A stretch of DNA of 64,000 nt from an uncultured Ruminococcus sp. (GTDB taxonomy: Bacteria; Bacillota; Clostridia; Oscillospirales; Ruminococcaceae), in the NCBI GenBank assembly GCA_910576995.1, contig CAJTLC010000003.1:1-64000 (forward strand), in the 5' to 3' direction. Made by a program: the position numbers and the translations under genes. Positions within the stretch are counted from its first letter, which is position 1. Each line of letters begins with the position of its first letter. Of this stretch, positions 8,502 to 17,760 are shown piece after piece. The notes under the pieces are model-generated. The model saw only the letters and a program-made list of their open reading frames with translations. It had not been told where the DNA came from and made no database searches.

Positions 8502-9830
8502 TTATTTGCTTATTTCAATTGTGAAATTACCGTCAAGATCGGCTTTCAGACGGAGAGTCTTCACATATCTGTTATAAAAATTCTCCATTTCCTTTTCGCT
8601 TGCGGTTATTCGGGTTTCCGTATAAATATGCTGAACGAGTTCCTTGCCGTTTACATATAAAATGTCGGGCAGATATTTTTCCAGCGTGTCGAATAGAACG
8701 GCTTTTTTCAACTCTTCGATATTTCCGGAACAGAAATCGTCGATAGAACAATAGTAAATATCGCGCTCCGAAAGAGCCTTTTTGATTGCCTGACCGCATT
8801 TCGCGTATTCGTACATTACGAGAAATGCGGCGTTGGGCAGCGACGAGATAAGTCCCCAGAAATCGGAATCGCTGGAAACTATGATGAAAGAAGTTATGCT
8901 GTTTTCGTAATAATCCCTGCAAACTCCTGCTGTCATTTTTATGTCGACAAGGGATTTCTGATCGGTGACGCGTTCAACTTCCACGTGTTCAACAGGAATT
9001 TGTGTGAATTTCCCGAGCCAATCCCATCCGCAGTTGGTATGATAATCGTCGTAAAGTACGATTTTTTCAATCTTCTCAAGTTCGTCCTGATTTAAATTCT
9101 TCAATACGCTGTATAGCTTGTAAACGTCAGAATTTTCGCAGTCTACCGCGATTGCTACACGAAAGCTGTTTTCAATGAAATTATAAATATTATTTTTGGT
9201 TTCGCTGTGAGCGTCTTTATATTTGGTATAATCAGTAAACATATCATTATGCTGCTTATATATTATACTTAAAAACTTGCCGTCGGTATATAAAATACTG
9301 CCATAATCGTCAGGAATCCAGTGGATATACATCTGAAAAGGATAACAGTCTATTTTGCTCATATATTTTTCAAATTCGCGTTTGATTATGTTTGTTTTTT
9401 TATACTGCGGAATAACAAAAAGATCTTTTATGTAATTCCAGTTAACCCAATCAGGAAAAAGACAGGCGCATTTATCAATATTTTCATTTATGAGACGATT
9501 GAAATCCTGCATATACTTTTCGGAACGGTAATTGCTTTTAATTATCGGGATATTCCATTTTTCAAGCTGTTTTATATTATCTTGATCATAATAGTCAATT
9601 TTGTTAAGATTTTTTAAATTATAGCGCATTTCATCGTCTGTTTTTCTGAATTTCTGCATAAGCGTGGTGCGCAATTTGTTTAAATATCTTATTATTGAAG
9701 CGGACTGATTTTCATACAGTGAAACAAGCAGATCATGGCAGTCCTCGTCATAACACTGTTCAAGAATATTTTTTCGTATGCCTATCATATATGCGATAGT
9801 TGTAACCAATTCTTTGGTATCGGTTCTCAT
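8502..9830 (-). CDS. NYN (PIN-like) domain protein, putative ribonuclease
   Basis: This 442-residue protein has a helical N-terminal region (1 to about 220) that I do not recognise. Next comes an NYN/LabA-type PIN-like nuclease domain (about 224-350) with the expected acidic residues: Asp230 in AIAVDCEN, Asp296 in LVDIKM and Asp321/Asp323 in VSSDSDFW. A short C-terminal domain follows. Family knowledge points to a metal-dependent RNase or RNA-binding role, which the sequence does not prove. The gene stands alone with its own promoter and an AAGGAG site before the ATG. The large N-terminal extension could supply substrate or partner recognition. Confidence 0.75.
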   Translation of the reverse strand: MRTDTKELVTTIAYMIGIRKNILEQCYDEDCHDLLVSLYENQSASIIRYLNKLRTTLMQKFRKTDDEMRYNLKNLNKIDYYDQDNIKQLEKWNIPIIKSNYRSEKYMQDFNRLINENIDKCACLFPDWVNWNYIKDLFVIPQYKKTNIIKREFEKYMSKIDCYPFQMYIHWIPDDYGSILYTDGKFLSIIYKQHNDMFTDYTKYKDAHSETKNNIYNFIENSFRVAIAVDCENSDVYKLYSVLKNLNQDELEKIEKIVLYDDYHTNCGWDWLGKFTQIPVEHVEVERVTDQKSLVDIKMTAGVCRDYYENSITSFIIVSSDSDFWGLISSLPNAAFLVMYEYAKCGQAIKKALSERDIYYCSIDDFCSGNIEELKKAVLFDTLEKYLPDILYVNGKELVQHIYTETRITASEKEMENFYNRYVKTLRLKADLDGNFTIEISK

Positions 9831-9915
9831 GGTTTATCACTCCTTAAAATAAATTTTAAAATTTTTTGACAGTTATTGCGCAATTGGCATTAGCGTTTAG
9901 TATAACTATAATATG

Positions 9916-9944
9916 ATTATAACATACTTGTATGAAAAATGCAA
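9916..9944 (-). promoter_or_regulatory. Promoter of the NYN-domain gene
   Basis: On the minus strand TTGCAT and TATAAT are separated by 17 bp, about 85 bp upstream of the start codon. Confidence 0.7.
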
Positions 9945-10005
9945 GTGTAAATTTGGTGAAAGTTTCTTATATTTCGTCGAAAATACAGTAGTTTTCAAAA
10001 ATTTA

Positions 10006-10034
10006 TTGACAAGTACCACGAAGAATGATATAAT
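10006..10034 (+). promoter_or_regulatory. Consensus promoter of the surface-glycan locus
   Basis: TTGACA (10006-10011), a 17-bp spacer and TATAAT (10029-10034) match the consensus exactly. The first gene begins about 150 bp downstream. Confidence 0.9.
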
Positions 10035-10185
10035 TATTTGTGTGTCAAAACTGACGGTTTGTAGCATTATGCACAAAAAATGCCATTAAAAATTATACTT
10101 GTCTACAAAACATATGTTTCAACCGCACATTTTATAAATTACGGCGTTATTATTAATGTATAATTATATTTATTGAAGGAAGTGT

Positions 10186-13056
10186 ATGCGTGTGAAAATT
10201 AAAAAATTAACAAAGCAGCAAAAGATTGACCTCACAAAAGGAGCGGCTCCATACCTGATAGCTTTTGTGATTTCAACTGTTATCGGCTTGATACTGTATA
10301 AGGTCAAAAATATCATGCCGTTCGGCGATCAGTCTATATTGTGCATGGATCTGTGGGGACAATATTTCCCTATGTATGTTCAGAATGCCGAAGCTGATTC
10401 GATACAGGATATGCTTTACTCATGGAACGGTGCATTCGGCTACAATAACTGGGCTCAGAACGCCTATTACTGCAACAGCATTTTCTGGCTGATCTTTAAA
10501 TTTCTCCCCGTCGGTAAGCTTGTCGCGGCTCTCAACTGGATAAGTTTGCTGAAAATTTCCCTTAGTTCCGTCAGCTGTCTTGCATTTCTAAAATTCAAGA
10601 TCAGGGAAAAATCCCCCCTCCTGATAGCCGGAGCTGTCTCCTACAGCCTGTGCGCTTATATGCTGGCGTTCTTCTCTCAGTGTATGTGGACGGATTCCCT
10701 GATATACGTGCCGCTTGTGCTTATCGGACTTGAACGTATGCTCCGCGACAAAAAACCGCTGATGTATACTCTTATGCTTGCACTCACTATAATTTCCAGC
10801 TTCTACATTGGCTTTGCGGTCTGTATTTTCCTTGTGTTCTACTTCATTTGTCTCGCTGTTCCAATGATAAATATTTATCGTAACGACGAATCAAAATTAC
10901 GTATCGGCGGATTTAAAACTCTTGGAGTATCCATTCTTAGATTTGCGGTATTCTCGCTTCTTGCAGGCGCAGTTTCTGCGGCGGTGATCTTCCCGATCGG
11001 AAAGGCTATCGGTAATACGCTTGCTTCTGATATGGCAGCTCCCGAAAGCATTAGCTGGTATGCCGATATAACGGCTTATCTCCAGCAGCTTCTCCCCGGT
11101 AAGCAGCTTAGTCTCGGATATTCCGGAGCTAACGTCGCAACAACTATTCTCGTATTCATAATGGCGCCGATCTACCTTTTCAACAACGGCATAAAAATTT
11201 CAGAAAGAATCGTAAATACGCTATTTATCTGCTTCCTTTTCGCTTCGCTGAACTGCAATATTCTCGACTATATGTGGCATGGCTTTCACTTCCCGAATCA
11301 GCTTCCGGGCAGATGGTCGTTCCTGATCTCGCTCATGCTGATTTATATGTGCTGCGCAGGAGTTGCGAAAATTAAACAGCTTCACCCGATAAGCACGGCA
11401 ATAGGTCTTATCTGCGGAACTATACTGATATTCTATGTGTGCAACGGTCATGGAACTCAGCCAAAATCCGAACTCGATACGAAATATATCGTTATGCTCA
11501 TAATTTCCGGAATTCTGATTTTCGCGGCTTCTATTTTATCATATATCGCCAAACGCTCCGAAAAAAAGATTATTGCCGCGGAGAAGTTATCTGCTGAAAT
11601 TTCCGAAAAAGAAGAAATTTCGGATAAAAATAAAAAAAGCGGAAAAAAATCCGACAAGAATAAAAAAAGCCCTGAAAATCGGGAAAAAGCTCCGCAAAAC
11701 CCTGTTGACGTCCCGAAGCTGACAAAGCTTATAAGCATTGTAAATGTTGCGGCGCTCTGCTGTCTTACAGTTGTTTCGGCGATTCAGATATACGACAGCG
11801 GAAGCAATTTCGTTAATGTTTCGCAGCTTGAAATTTCCGGAATGCCGACTGCCGAGGGCGTTAATTACGCAAAAACTGTTGAAAGAAACGTTAAAACGGC
11901 GGGCGAATGGAAAAACGGAGACGACGATTTTTATCGTACCATTTCTCATTCCGGCTTTACCTTCAATCCCGCAATGCTCGGCGATTCTCACGGAATGGGC
12001 TATTATTCTTCAACTATGCAGGGTTCTGTATTTGAATTCCTCCGTTTTCTCGGAAACCGTGTTTACGCAGAAAACGTAAGCACGATCTATAATCCTACTT
12101 CTCCGGTTCAGAACGGTTTGTTTGGAATTAAATATGTTATCGACTATAATCACAATTTCGGATATTACACGCCGAACAGTCAGCTTATTCACGAATCGAA
12201 AGACGCCAATATCTGGGAAAATCCAACCGCGCTCCCTATCGCTTATGCGGTTGCGGACAGTATAAACGACTGGCACGTGACCGAAGAAATCCGTGCAGTT
12301 GAAAATCAGAATAATCTGCTTAATGCAGTCTGCGGTCGTTATGTCGATGCTTTCAGCAAATTGGAATGCGACAACTTTGTTTACAGCAATATTACGCTTC
12401 AAGAATCCCCTAACTGGAATACTAATTATTTCATTACTATCGACGGTTCTCAGCCCGCCGTGTTGGATTACACTTACACTATTCCGAGCGACGGCGATTA
12501 CTACCTTGAGCACAATTTCCGCGCGGGAAAAATAAATGCGAAGTGGAATGACGGCGAAAAAGATGTTCCTGTCGGCGGCGAAAGAAGCGATTATCTTGGG
12601 AAATTCACTGCTGGTACGGTTCTTACGATCAATGTTACGGTCGAGGATGTGGGTATCGGCTGCTGCGGTCTGAATATTTACAGTTTCGACCTATCGGCTT
12701 GGCAGGGCGCTTACGATCAGCTTAAAAATCAGCAGCTCAACGTTGAAAAATTCAACACGACGTCGATCAAGGGCAGTATTCATAAAGAATCGGACGGTCT
12801 GGTTATGGCGACAATTGCGCAGGACGGCGGTTGGAATGCTTATTGCGACGGAGAAAAGCTTGACACGATCGTTGTTGCAGACACGTTTATGGCATTTGAA
12901 ATTCCCGCAGGCGATCATGAGATCGAGTTGAAATACAGTGTTCCGGGGCTTTCTGTTGGAATCGCCGTATCGCTTGCCGGTCTGATAATTCTGATCCTGC
13001 TGGCATTCCCGAATTTGTGGAAAAAATATCTTCCAAAACGAAACAAAAAGGCTTGA
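10186..13056 (+). CDS. YfhO-family membrane protein, probable glycosyltransferase (copy 1)
   Basis: The 956-residue polytopic protein has a dozen or so hydrophobic helices. The first loop carries FGDQSILCMDLWGQYFP, typical of the YfhO family. A Lys/Glu-rich cytoplasmic insert lies at about residues 465-510, before a large C-terminal extracytoplasmic beta-rich domain and a last helix. In Bacillus, YfhO transfers a sugar from undecaprenyl phosphate to lipoteichoic acid. The same kind of role is inferred here because GT2 and GtrA partners lie in the same locus. GTG at 10192 is an alternative start. No terminator separates it from the next, homologous gene, which has its own promoter. Confidence 0.85.
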   Translation: MRVKIKKLTKQQKIDLTKGAAPYLIAFVISTVIGLILYKVKNIMPFGDQSILCMDLWGQYFPMYVQNAEADSIQDMLYSWNGAFGYNNWAQNAYYCNSIFWLIFKFLPVGKLVAALNWISLLKISLSSVSCLAFLKFKIREKSPLLIAGAVSYSLCAYMLAFFSQCMWTDSLIYVPLVLIGLERMLRDKKPLMYTLMLALTIISSFYIGFAVCIFLVFYFICLAVPMINIYRNDESKLRIGGFKTLGVSILRFAVFSLLAGAVSAAVIFPIGKAIGNTLASDMAAPESISWYADITAYLQQLLPGKQLSLGYSGANVATTILVFIMAPIYLFNNGIKISERIVNTLFICFLFASLNCNILDYMWHGFHFPNQLPGRWSFLISLMLIYMCCAGVAKIKQLHPISTAIGLICGTILIFYVCNGHGTQPKSELDTKYIVMLIISGILIFAASILSYIAKRSEKKIIAAEKLSAEISEKEEISDKNKKSGKKSDKNKKSPENREKAPQNPVDVPKLTKLISIVNVAALCCLTVVSAIQIYDSGSNFVNVSQLEISGMPTAEGVNYAKTVERNVKTAGEWKNGDDDFYRTISHSGFTFNPAMLGDSHGMGYYSSTMQGSVFEFLRFLGNRVYAENVSTIYNPTSPVQNGLFGIKYVIDYNHNFGYYTPNSQLIHESKDANIWENPTALPIAYAVADSINDWHVTEEIRAVENQNNLLNAVCGRYVDAFSKLECDNFVYSNITLQESPNWNTNYFITIDGSQPAVLDYTYTIPSDGDYYLEHNFRAGKINAKWNDGEKDVPVGGERSDYLGKFTAGTVLTINVTVEDVGIGCCGLNIYSFDLSAWQGAYDQLKNQQLNVEKFNTTSIKGSIHKESDGLVMATIAQDGGWNAYCDGEKLDTIVVADTFMAFEIPAGDHEIELKYSVPGLSVGIAVSLAGLIILILLAFPNLWKKYLPKRNKKA

Positions 13057-13095
13057 ATAATACCAATTGTAATGTTTGACCTGAAAATAACACAG

Positions 13096-13124
13096 TTGAC
13101 AAGCTTGCATTTATATGGTAAAAT
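13096..13124 (+). promoter_or_regulatory. Promoter of the second yfhO-like gene
   Basis: TTGACA (13096-13101) and TAAAAT (13119-13124) are 17 bp apart, 62 bp before the ATG at 13187. It probably drives the following run of overlapping genes to about 23082. Confidence 0.75.
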
Positions 13125-13186
13125 ATAAGTTGGAATATCTATTTTCCTATATTTTTAGGGAATCATAAATGGGGTGACAGTCGAGA

Positions 13187-15904
13187 ATGAATTTTAAAAA
13201 ATATTTACCCAAAAAAGGCGGAATTGTAATGGACTCTCTGCCTGCTGTAATTCTGACGATCATAGCGATCTGCGTGATCTATGCGCTGAAGGGAATCTTC
13301 CCTTTTGGTTCGGATACAGTGGCTTACATGGATATGTGGCAGATGAATGTGCCGATATATTATCATATCTATGATGTGCTTCACGGGGATAAATCGTTAT
13401 TTTACGATTTGTATACGGGACTTGGAATGAATATGACGGAAAGTACGGCTATTTGCAGCCTTTTAAGCCCTTTTAACCTGCTTTTCTATTTCACTCCGCG
13501 CAGTGGAATTTTATACTTTATGTCAATTTTCAATGCTGCAAAATTTATCACTGCCGCATTTACAATGAGCGCCTTTCTTAGGTACAGATTCAGGCGCGCG
13601 CACATTTATTGGCGTACTATAGCCTCTTTCGCCTATGGATTATGCGGTTTCAATCTTCTTTACGGCACGAACAGTCAATGGCTGGATGTCGCCGCGCTGT
13701 TTCCGCTGCTCATGATCGCGCTCGATTACAGCATGAGAACTCGCCGCATACTTCCATACGGGCTTGCTCTCGGCGGTTTTATGATCGTCAATCCGTACAT
13801 CGGCGTAATTGTCCTGATATTTATTTTTCTTGCGTCAGGAGCGCAGATTCTTTTTGTAACAAAAAAGCGTGAAAAGTCTCTCGCTATGCTTAATCTTGGT
13901 CTCGGAACTGCTTTGGGAGTCGGAATTTCGGCGTTTATTCTGCTTCCGTTTCTTACGCAAATGGGTAGAACGATGCGTGCCGAGCAGGGAACTTTCACTA
14001 AAATGATAGCTATCATCCGCGGAACGGCATTTTATCAGACAGATACTAATATTCAAAAATACTGGATGCTCTGGGGGACGGCTGTGGCTGCCGCCATGGT
14101 AATCGTGGGAATATTCGCTGCAAAATGTAAATTCCGTAAAAAAATCTGCATTATTTTCTGCCTTACCGTGCTTGTCATGCCTGTTTTCTTTGAAAGTATA
14201 AATTTACTCTGGCATGCCGGTTCATATGCGCAATTTCCTATGCGATTCGGATTCCTGCTGAGTTTCATGATGTGGACTTCGGCGATCGCGCTGGTGAGAT
14301 ATGTTCCAAAGCTTAATCTATTTTTCCTGCGCCGAAGTATATCGAAAAGTCTGCTCAGAAAAATCCTATGCGCTGTCTGGATGATCATCTGCATTGCAAT
14401 GATCCCTGCCGTTGCACGTTTTATTACTTCCGAATTCCTGCGCGTTGATCCGAAATATAAAATTTTTCTCTCAGTCATGCTTTTCAGCGTTATTACAATT
14501 TATTCGATTATTTGCCTGAGCCTGCGCAAAATGCCGATTCTGCGCCTTACGCTTGCTTCATTCATTATTGGCGAGATAATTGCGGGCGGATATCTTCATG
14601 TGGGAAATCCCTTTATTGACGAGTGGTTTCTCGTTCCGGTCGACAATCATTTTGCAGCTGAAATTCATGAAGCTTCGGACAAGATCGAACCTGCGGATTC
14701 CAAAACTATTCGAATGAAGAATGCCGACGCGAGATTTACATCAAATTATCCAATGATTATGCAGCGTTCGGCGCTCAGCAACTGGACGCACAGCGTTGAT
14801 TCCGACGTGCAGGGCGCATACAAGAAAATGGGCTATTCTACGATATATACGCGCCTTATTGATACGGGCGGAACGATATTTTCCGATGCGCTTTTCAACG
14901 TTCGGGACGTTCTGACGATGACAGAACTTTCACCTGACGCATACAGTTATACAGATACGTTTAATGGTTTAAATTATTACAAATGCAACTACAGCTTCGG
15001 ATTCGGATTCGTTACCGATGAAAGTCTGATTAATTGTCCTGAATCCGGCGCATTTACAATTCAGAATCACATTTATCGCTCGATGAACGGCGAGGGAGAA
15101 TTGTTTAAAACTATTAAAACTTCTACTTATTGCGATGAAAATGTTATACAAAATATTGAATATGGCGAGCATGATACTATTTATACTCTAAAAATCGACG
15201 GGCATCAGCATCTTTATGTTGCAGACGCCGTTTCTATGACGATATATGTCAATGATAAACAGCTCGTGATACCAAACTGCGGCAAAGAATACTATGGATA
15301 TCCAACGAATTTCAATAATGGATTTGTGGACTGCGGCGCATATACGAACGAAACGATAAAACTTCGCATTGAATATTTCGGCGAAGTAAACGATCAGTAT
15401 CTGCTCGTCGGTTTAATGGACTATGATCTGTTGAATTCGCTGGAAAATTCCTATAATCCCGCGCGCCTTGAAAAGGAAGGAAACAGCAGTTTCAGGCTCT
15501 CTGCGACCGCTGCAACCGACAGTGAATATCTCTTCATTCCCCTCACCTACGACGACGGACTGCGCTGCAAAATCAATGGTAAAAACGCCGACGTCGTTAA
15601 AATAGCAGGCTGCTTTTGCGCGGTAAAACTCAACGCCGGCGAAAATACTGTAAAAATCAGCTATATACCGCCAAAAATGGGAACAGGACTGCTTGTAAGC
15701 CTGTTGTCGCTGGCAACTCTTCTGATCTACGCAAAACTGATCTTGAAACGAAAACGCCCAAAGCCGAGAATTTTAGTCAGAATTCCGGCGATCACTGTAT
15801 TCGCTCTTCTCTGGTGCGGATTCATAACAATATTTTATATCTTGCCGCTGATTTTACCAAATATCGACAAAATCAGGGCATTTATCGAAAGGACAAACTT
15901 ATGA
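13187..15904 (+). CDS. YfhO-family membrane protein, probable glycosyltransferase (copy 2)
   Basis: This 905-residue paralogue of the preceding gene has the same plan: an acidic first loop (FGSDTVAYMDMWQMNVP), many membrane helices, a large extracytoplasmic C-terminal domain and closing helices. It lacks the Lys/Glu-rich insert of copy 1. Having two copies suggests two acceptors or two sugars. Its stop codon overlaps the start of rfbF (ATGA), placing it in one operon with the CDP-sugar genes and supporting a role in transferring the sugar they make. Confidence 0.85.
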   Translation: MNFKKYLPKKGGIVMDSLPAVILTIIAICVIYALKGIFPFGSDTVAYMDMWQMNVPIYYHIYDVLHGDKSLFYDLYTGLGMNMTESTAICSLLSPFNLLFYFTPRSGILYFMSIFNAAKFITAAFTMSAFLRYRFRRAHIYWRTIASFAYGLCGFNLLYGTNSQWLDVAALFPLLMIALDYSMRTRRILPYGLALGGFMIVNPYIGVIVLIFIFLASGAQILFVTKKREKSLAMLNLGLGTALGVGISAFILLPFLTQMGRTMRAEQGTFTKMIAIIRGTAFYQTDTNIQKYWMLWGTAVAAAMVIVGIFAAKCKFRKKICIIFCLTVLVMPVFFESINLLWHAGSYAQFPMRFGFLLSFMMWTSAIALVRYVPKLNLFFLRRSISKSLLRKILCAVWMIICIAMIPAVARFITSEFLRVDPKYKIFLSVMLFSVITIYSIICLSLRKMPILRLTLASFIIGEIIAGGYLHVGNPFIDEWFLVPVDNHFAAEIHEASDKIEPADSKTIRMKNADARFTSNYPMIMQRSALSNWTHSVDSDVQGAYKKMGYSTIYTRLIDTGGTIFSDALFNVRDVLTMTELSPDAYSYTDTFNGLNYYKCNYSFGFGFVTDESLINCPESGAFTIQNHIYRSMNGEGELFKTIKTSTYCDENVIQNIEYGEHDTIYTLKIDGHQHLYVADAVSMTIYVNDKQLVIPNCGKEYYGYPTNFNNGFVDCGAYTNETIKLRIEYFGEVNDQYLLVGLMDYDLLNSLENSYNPARLEKEGNSSFRLSATAATDSEYLFIPLTYDDGLRCKINGKNADVVKIAGCFCAVKLNAGENTVKISYIPPKMGTGLLVSLLSLATLLIYAKLILKRKRPKPRILVRIPAITVFALLWCGFITIFYILPLILPNIDKIRAFIERTNL

Positions 15905-16671
15905 AAGCAGTAATTCTTGCAGGAGGATTCGGCACTCGTATTTCCGAGGAGAGCCGTTTTATGCCAAAACCTATGATCGAAATTGGAGAAAAGCCGATTT
16001 TATGGCATATTATGAAGATTTATTCCCACTATGGCTTTAACGAATTTGTGGTATGCCTTGGCTATAAGGCATATGCGATCAAGTCGTTTTTTGCCGATTA
16101 TTTTCTCCATACGTCCGATGTGACTTTTGATCTTGCCAACAACAAAATGACTATGCACAACAGCTTCACAGAACCGTGGCAGGTCACTCTGATCGACACG
16201 GGGCTTAACACGATGACGGGCGGCAGAGTTAAGAGAATCAGGGAATATGTCGGAAATGAACCGTTTTTCCTGACTTACGGCGACGGCGTATCCGACGTCA
16301 ATATAGACGATCTTCTGAAATTTCACCAAAATTCCGGCAAAATCGCTACAATGACCGCGATCAGACCTGAGGGCAGATTTGGCGTACTTGATATCAGCGG
16401 AGATGAGATTCTCTCGTTCCGCGAAAAAAGCAAGAATGACAGCGGCTGGATAAACGGCGGATTTATGGTGCTTCAACCTGAAATTTTTGATTATATTAAG
16501 GGCGGCGACGAGTGCGTTTTTGAGAAGCAGCCCCTCGAAACTCTTGCGTCAATGCGGCAGCTTGCTGCGTACAAGCACGACGGATTCTGGCAGTGCATGG
16601 ATACTCAGCGCGACAAGCAATATCTCGAAGATCTCTGGAAAAATGGCGCTCCGTGGAAGGTGTGGGATTAA
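15901..16671 (+). CDS. rfbF: Glucose-1-phosphate cytidylyltransferase
   Basis: The 256-residue enzyme should make CDP-glucose from CTP and glucose-1-phosphate. It shows the nucleotidyltransferase signature AGGFGTRISEES, PKPMIEIGEKPILWHIM and the family-specific FFADYFLHTSDVTFDL segment. The ATG at 15901 overlaps the previous stop and has AAAGGA seven bases upstream; an upstream in-frame extension lies inside yfhO copy 2. It is the first committed step of the CDP-deoxysugar pathway encoded by the next genes. Confidence 0.95.
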   Translation: MKAVILAGGFGTRISEESRFMPKPMIEIGEKPILWHIMKIYSHYGFNEFVVCLGYKAYAIKSFFADYFLHTSDVTFDLANNKMTMHNSFTEPWQVTLIDTGLNTMTGGRVKRIREYVGNEPFFLTYGDGVSDVNIDDLLKFHQNSGKIATMTAIRPEGRFGVLDISGDEILSFREKSKNDSGWINGGFMVLQPEIFDYIKGGDECVFEKQPLETLASMRQLAAYKHDGFWQCMDTQRDKQYLEDLWKNGAPWKVWD

Positions 16672-17744
16672 TGAAAATATTTGATTTTTTTAAAGGAAAG
16701 CGAGTTTTTGTAACCGGTCACACGGGTTTTAAGGGTTCATGGCTATGCAAAGCTCTGACAATGTCAGGCGCGGAAGTTACGGGATATGCGCTTGCTGCGG
16801 ACGATGATCAGCAACTTCTTAAACTTAGCGGAGCGGAAGCCGGAATGAATTCGATAACAGGCGATATACGCGACTTTGATAAGCTTTACGCCGCTTTTGA
16901 AAAAGCAAAACCTGAGATTGTTTTTCATCTTGCAGCCCAGCCGATAGTACGCGAAAGCTATATTCGACCTGCCTATACTTATGAGACGAACGTCATGGGA
17001 ACGGTAAATATTCTTGAATGCGCAAGATTATGTGACGGAGTAATTTCACTGCTCAACGTTACTACCGACAAGGTTTACGAAAATAAGGAGTGGGAGTGGG
17101 GATACCGCGAAAATGAACCACTTAACGGATTCGACCCCTATTCGAACAGCAAATCCTGCTCGGAACTTGTGACATCTTCTTACAAGAAATCATTCTTTGC
17201 TGACGACAATATCAGAATTTCTACAGCACGCGCAGGCAACGTGATCGGCGGCGGAGATTTCGCGAAAGACCGCATTATTCCCGATTGCATCCGTGCAGCT
17301 TCTGTCGGTAAAACTATTGGCGTGCGAAATCCCTATTCCGTTCGCCCTTATCAGCACGTTTTAGAGCCAATTTTCGTCTATATGGCGATCGTTGCAGCTC
17401 AGTATGCTGATCCAGCCAAGGCAGGCTGTTACAACGTCGGACCAGATGACAGCGATTGCGTTCCTACAGGCAAATTGGTCGATATTTTCTGCGAAAAATG
17501 GGGGGATTCTCAGAGTTGGGAGAATCAATGCACAGAAAATGCACCTCATGAAGCAAATATGCTGAAGCTGGACTGCTCAAAGCTAAAGAAAGTTTTTGGC
17601 TGGCAGTCTGCGTGGAATATCGAAACTGCTGTTGAGAAAACTGTTGGATTTGCCAAGATACAGCTTTCGGGCGGAAATATTGCGGATGCCGCCGAACGTC
17701 AGATCATGGAATTTGCAAACGATTCAACTTGGCTAAATAAATAA
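16671..17744 (+). CDS. rfbG: CDP-glucose 4,6-dehydratase
   Basis: The 357-residue extended SDR makes CDP-4-keto-6-deoxyglucose. The NAD-binding motif is GHTGFKGSW near residues 17-25, and the active-site Tyr/Lys pair is in YSNSKSC. RPYQHVLEP is a family-typical segment. The ATG at 16671 shares one base with the rfbF stop (TAATG). The next gene, rfbH, starts 16 bp downstream. Confidence 0.95.
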   Translation: MKIFDFFKGKRVFVTGHTGFKGSWLCKALTMSGAEVTGYALAADDDQQLLKLSGAEAGMNSITGDIRDFDKLYAAFEKAKPEIVFHLAAQPIVRESYIRPAYTYETNVMGTVNILECARLCDGVISLLNVTTDKVYENKEWEWGYRENEPLNGFDPYSNSKSCSELVTSSYKKSFFADDNIRISTARAGNVIGGGDFAKDRIIPDCIRAASVGKTIGVRNPYSVRPYQHVLEPIFVYMAIVAAQYADPAKAGCYNVGPDDSDCVPTGKLVDIFCEKWGDSQSWENQCTENAPHEANMLKLDCSKLKKVFGWQSAWNIETAVEKTVGFAKIQLSGGNIADAAERQIMEFANDSTWLNK

Positions 17745-17760
17745 TGAGTGAGGAATAATT

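Larger units (their letters stand above)
9831..10185. other. Divergent intergenic region, NYN gene versus yfhO-like gene
   Basis: The 355-bp gap holds the two divergent promoters at 9916-9944 and 10006-10034. A leader of about 150 bp before the yfhO-like gene contains a loose TTTGTAG/CTACAAA stem. No coding signal or known riboswitch was recognised in it. Confidence 0.5.

Noticed and set aside
15616..15900. Upstream extension of rfbF
   Set aside because: It lies inside the second yfhO-like gene. The RfbF family begins at MKAVILAGG at 15901.
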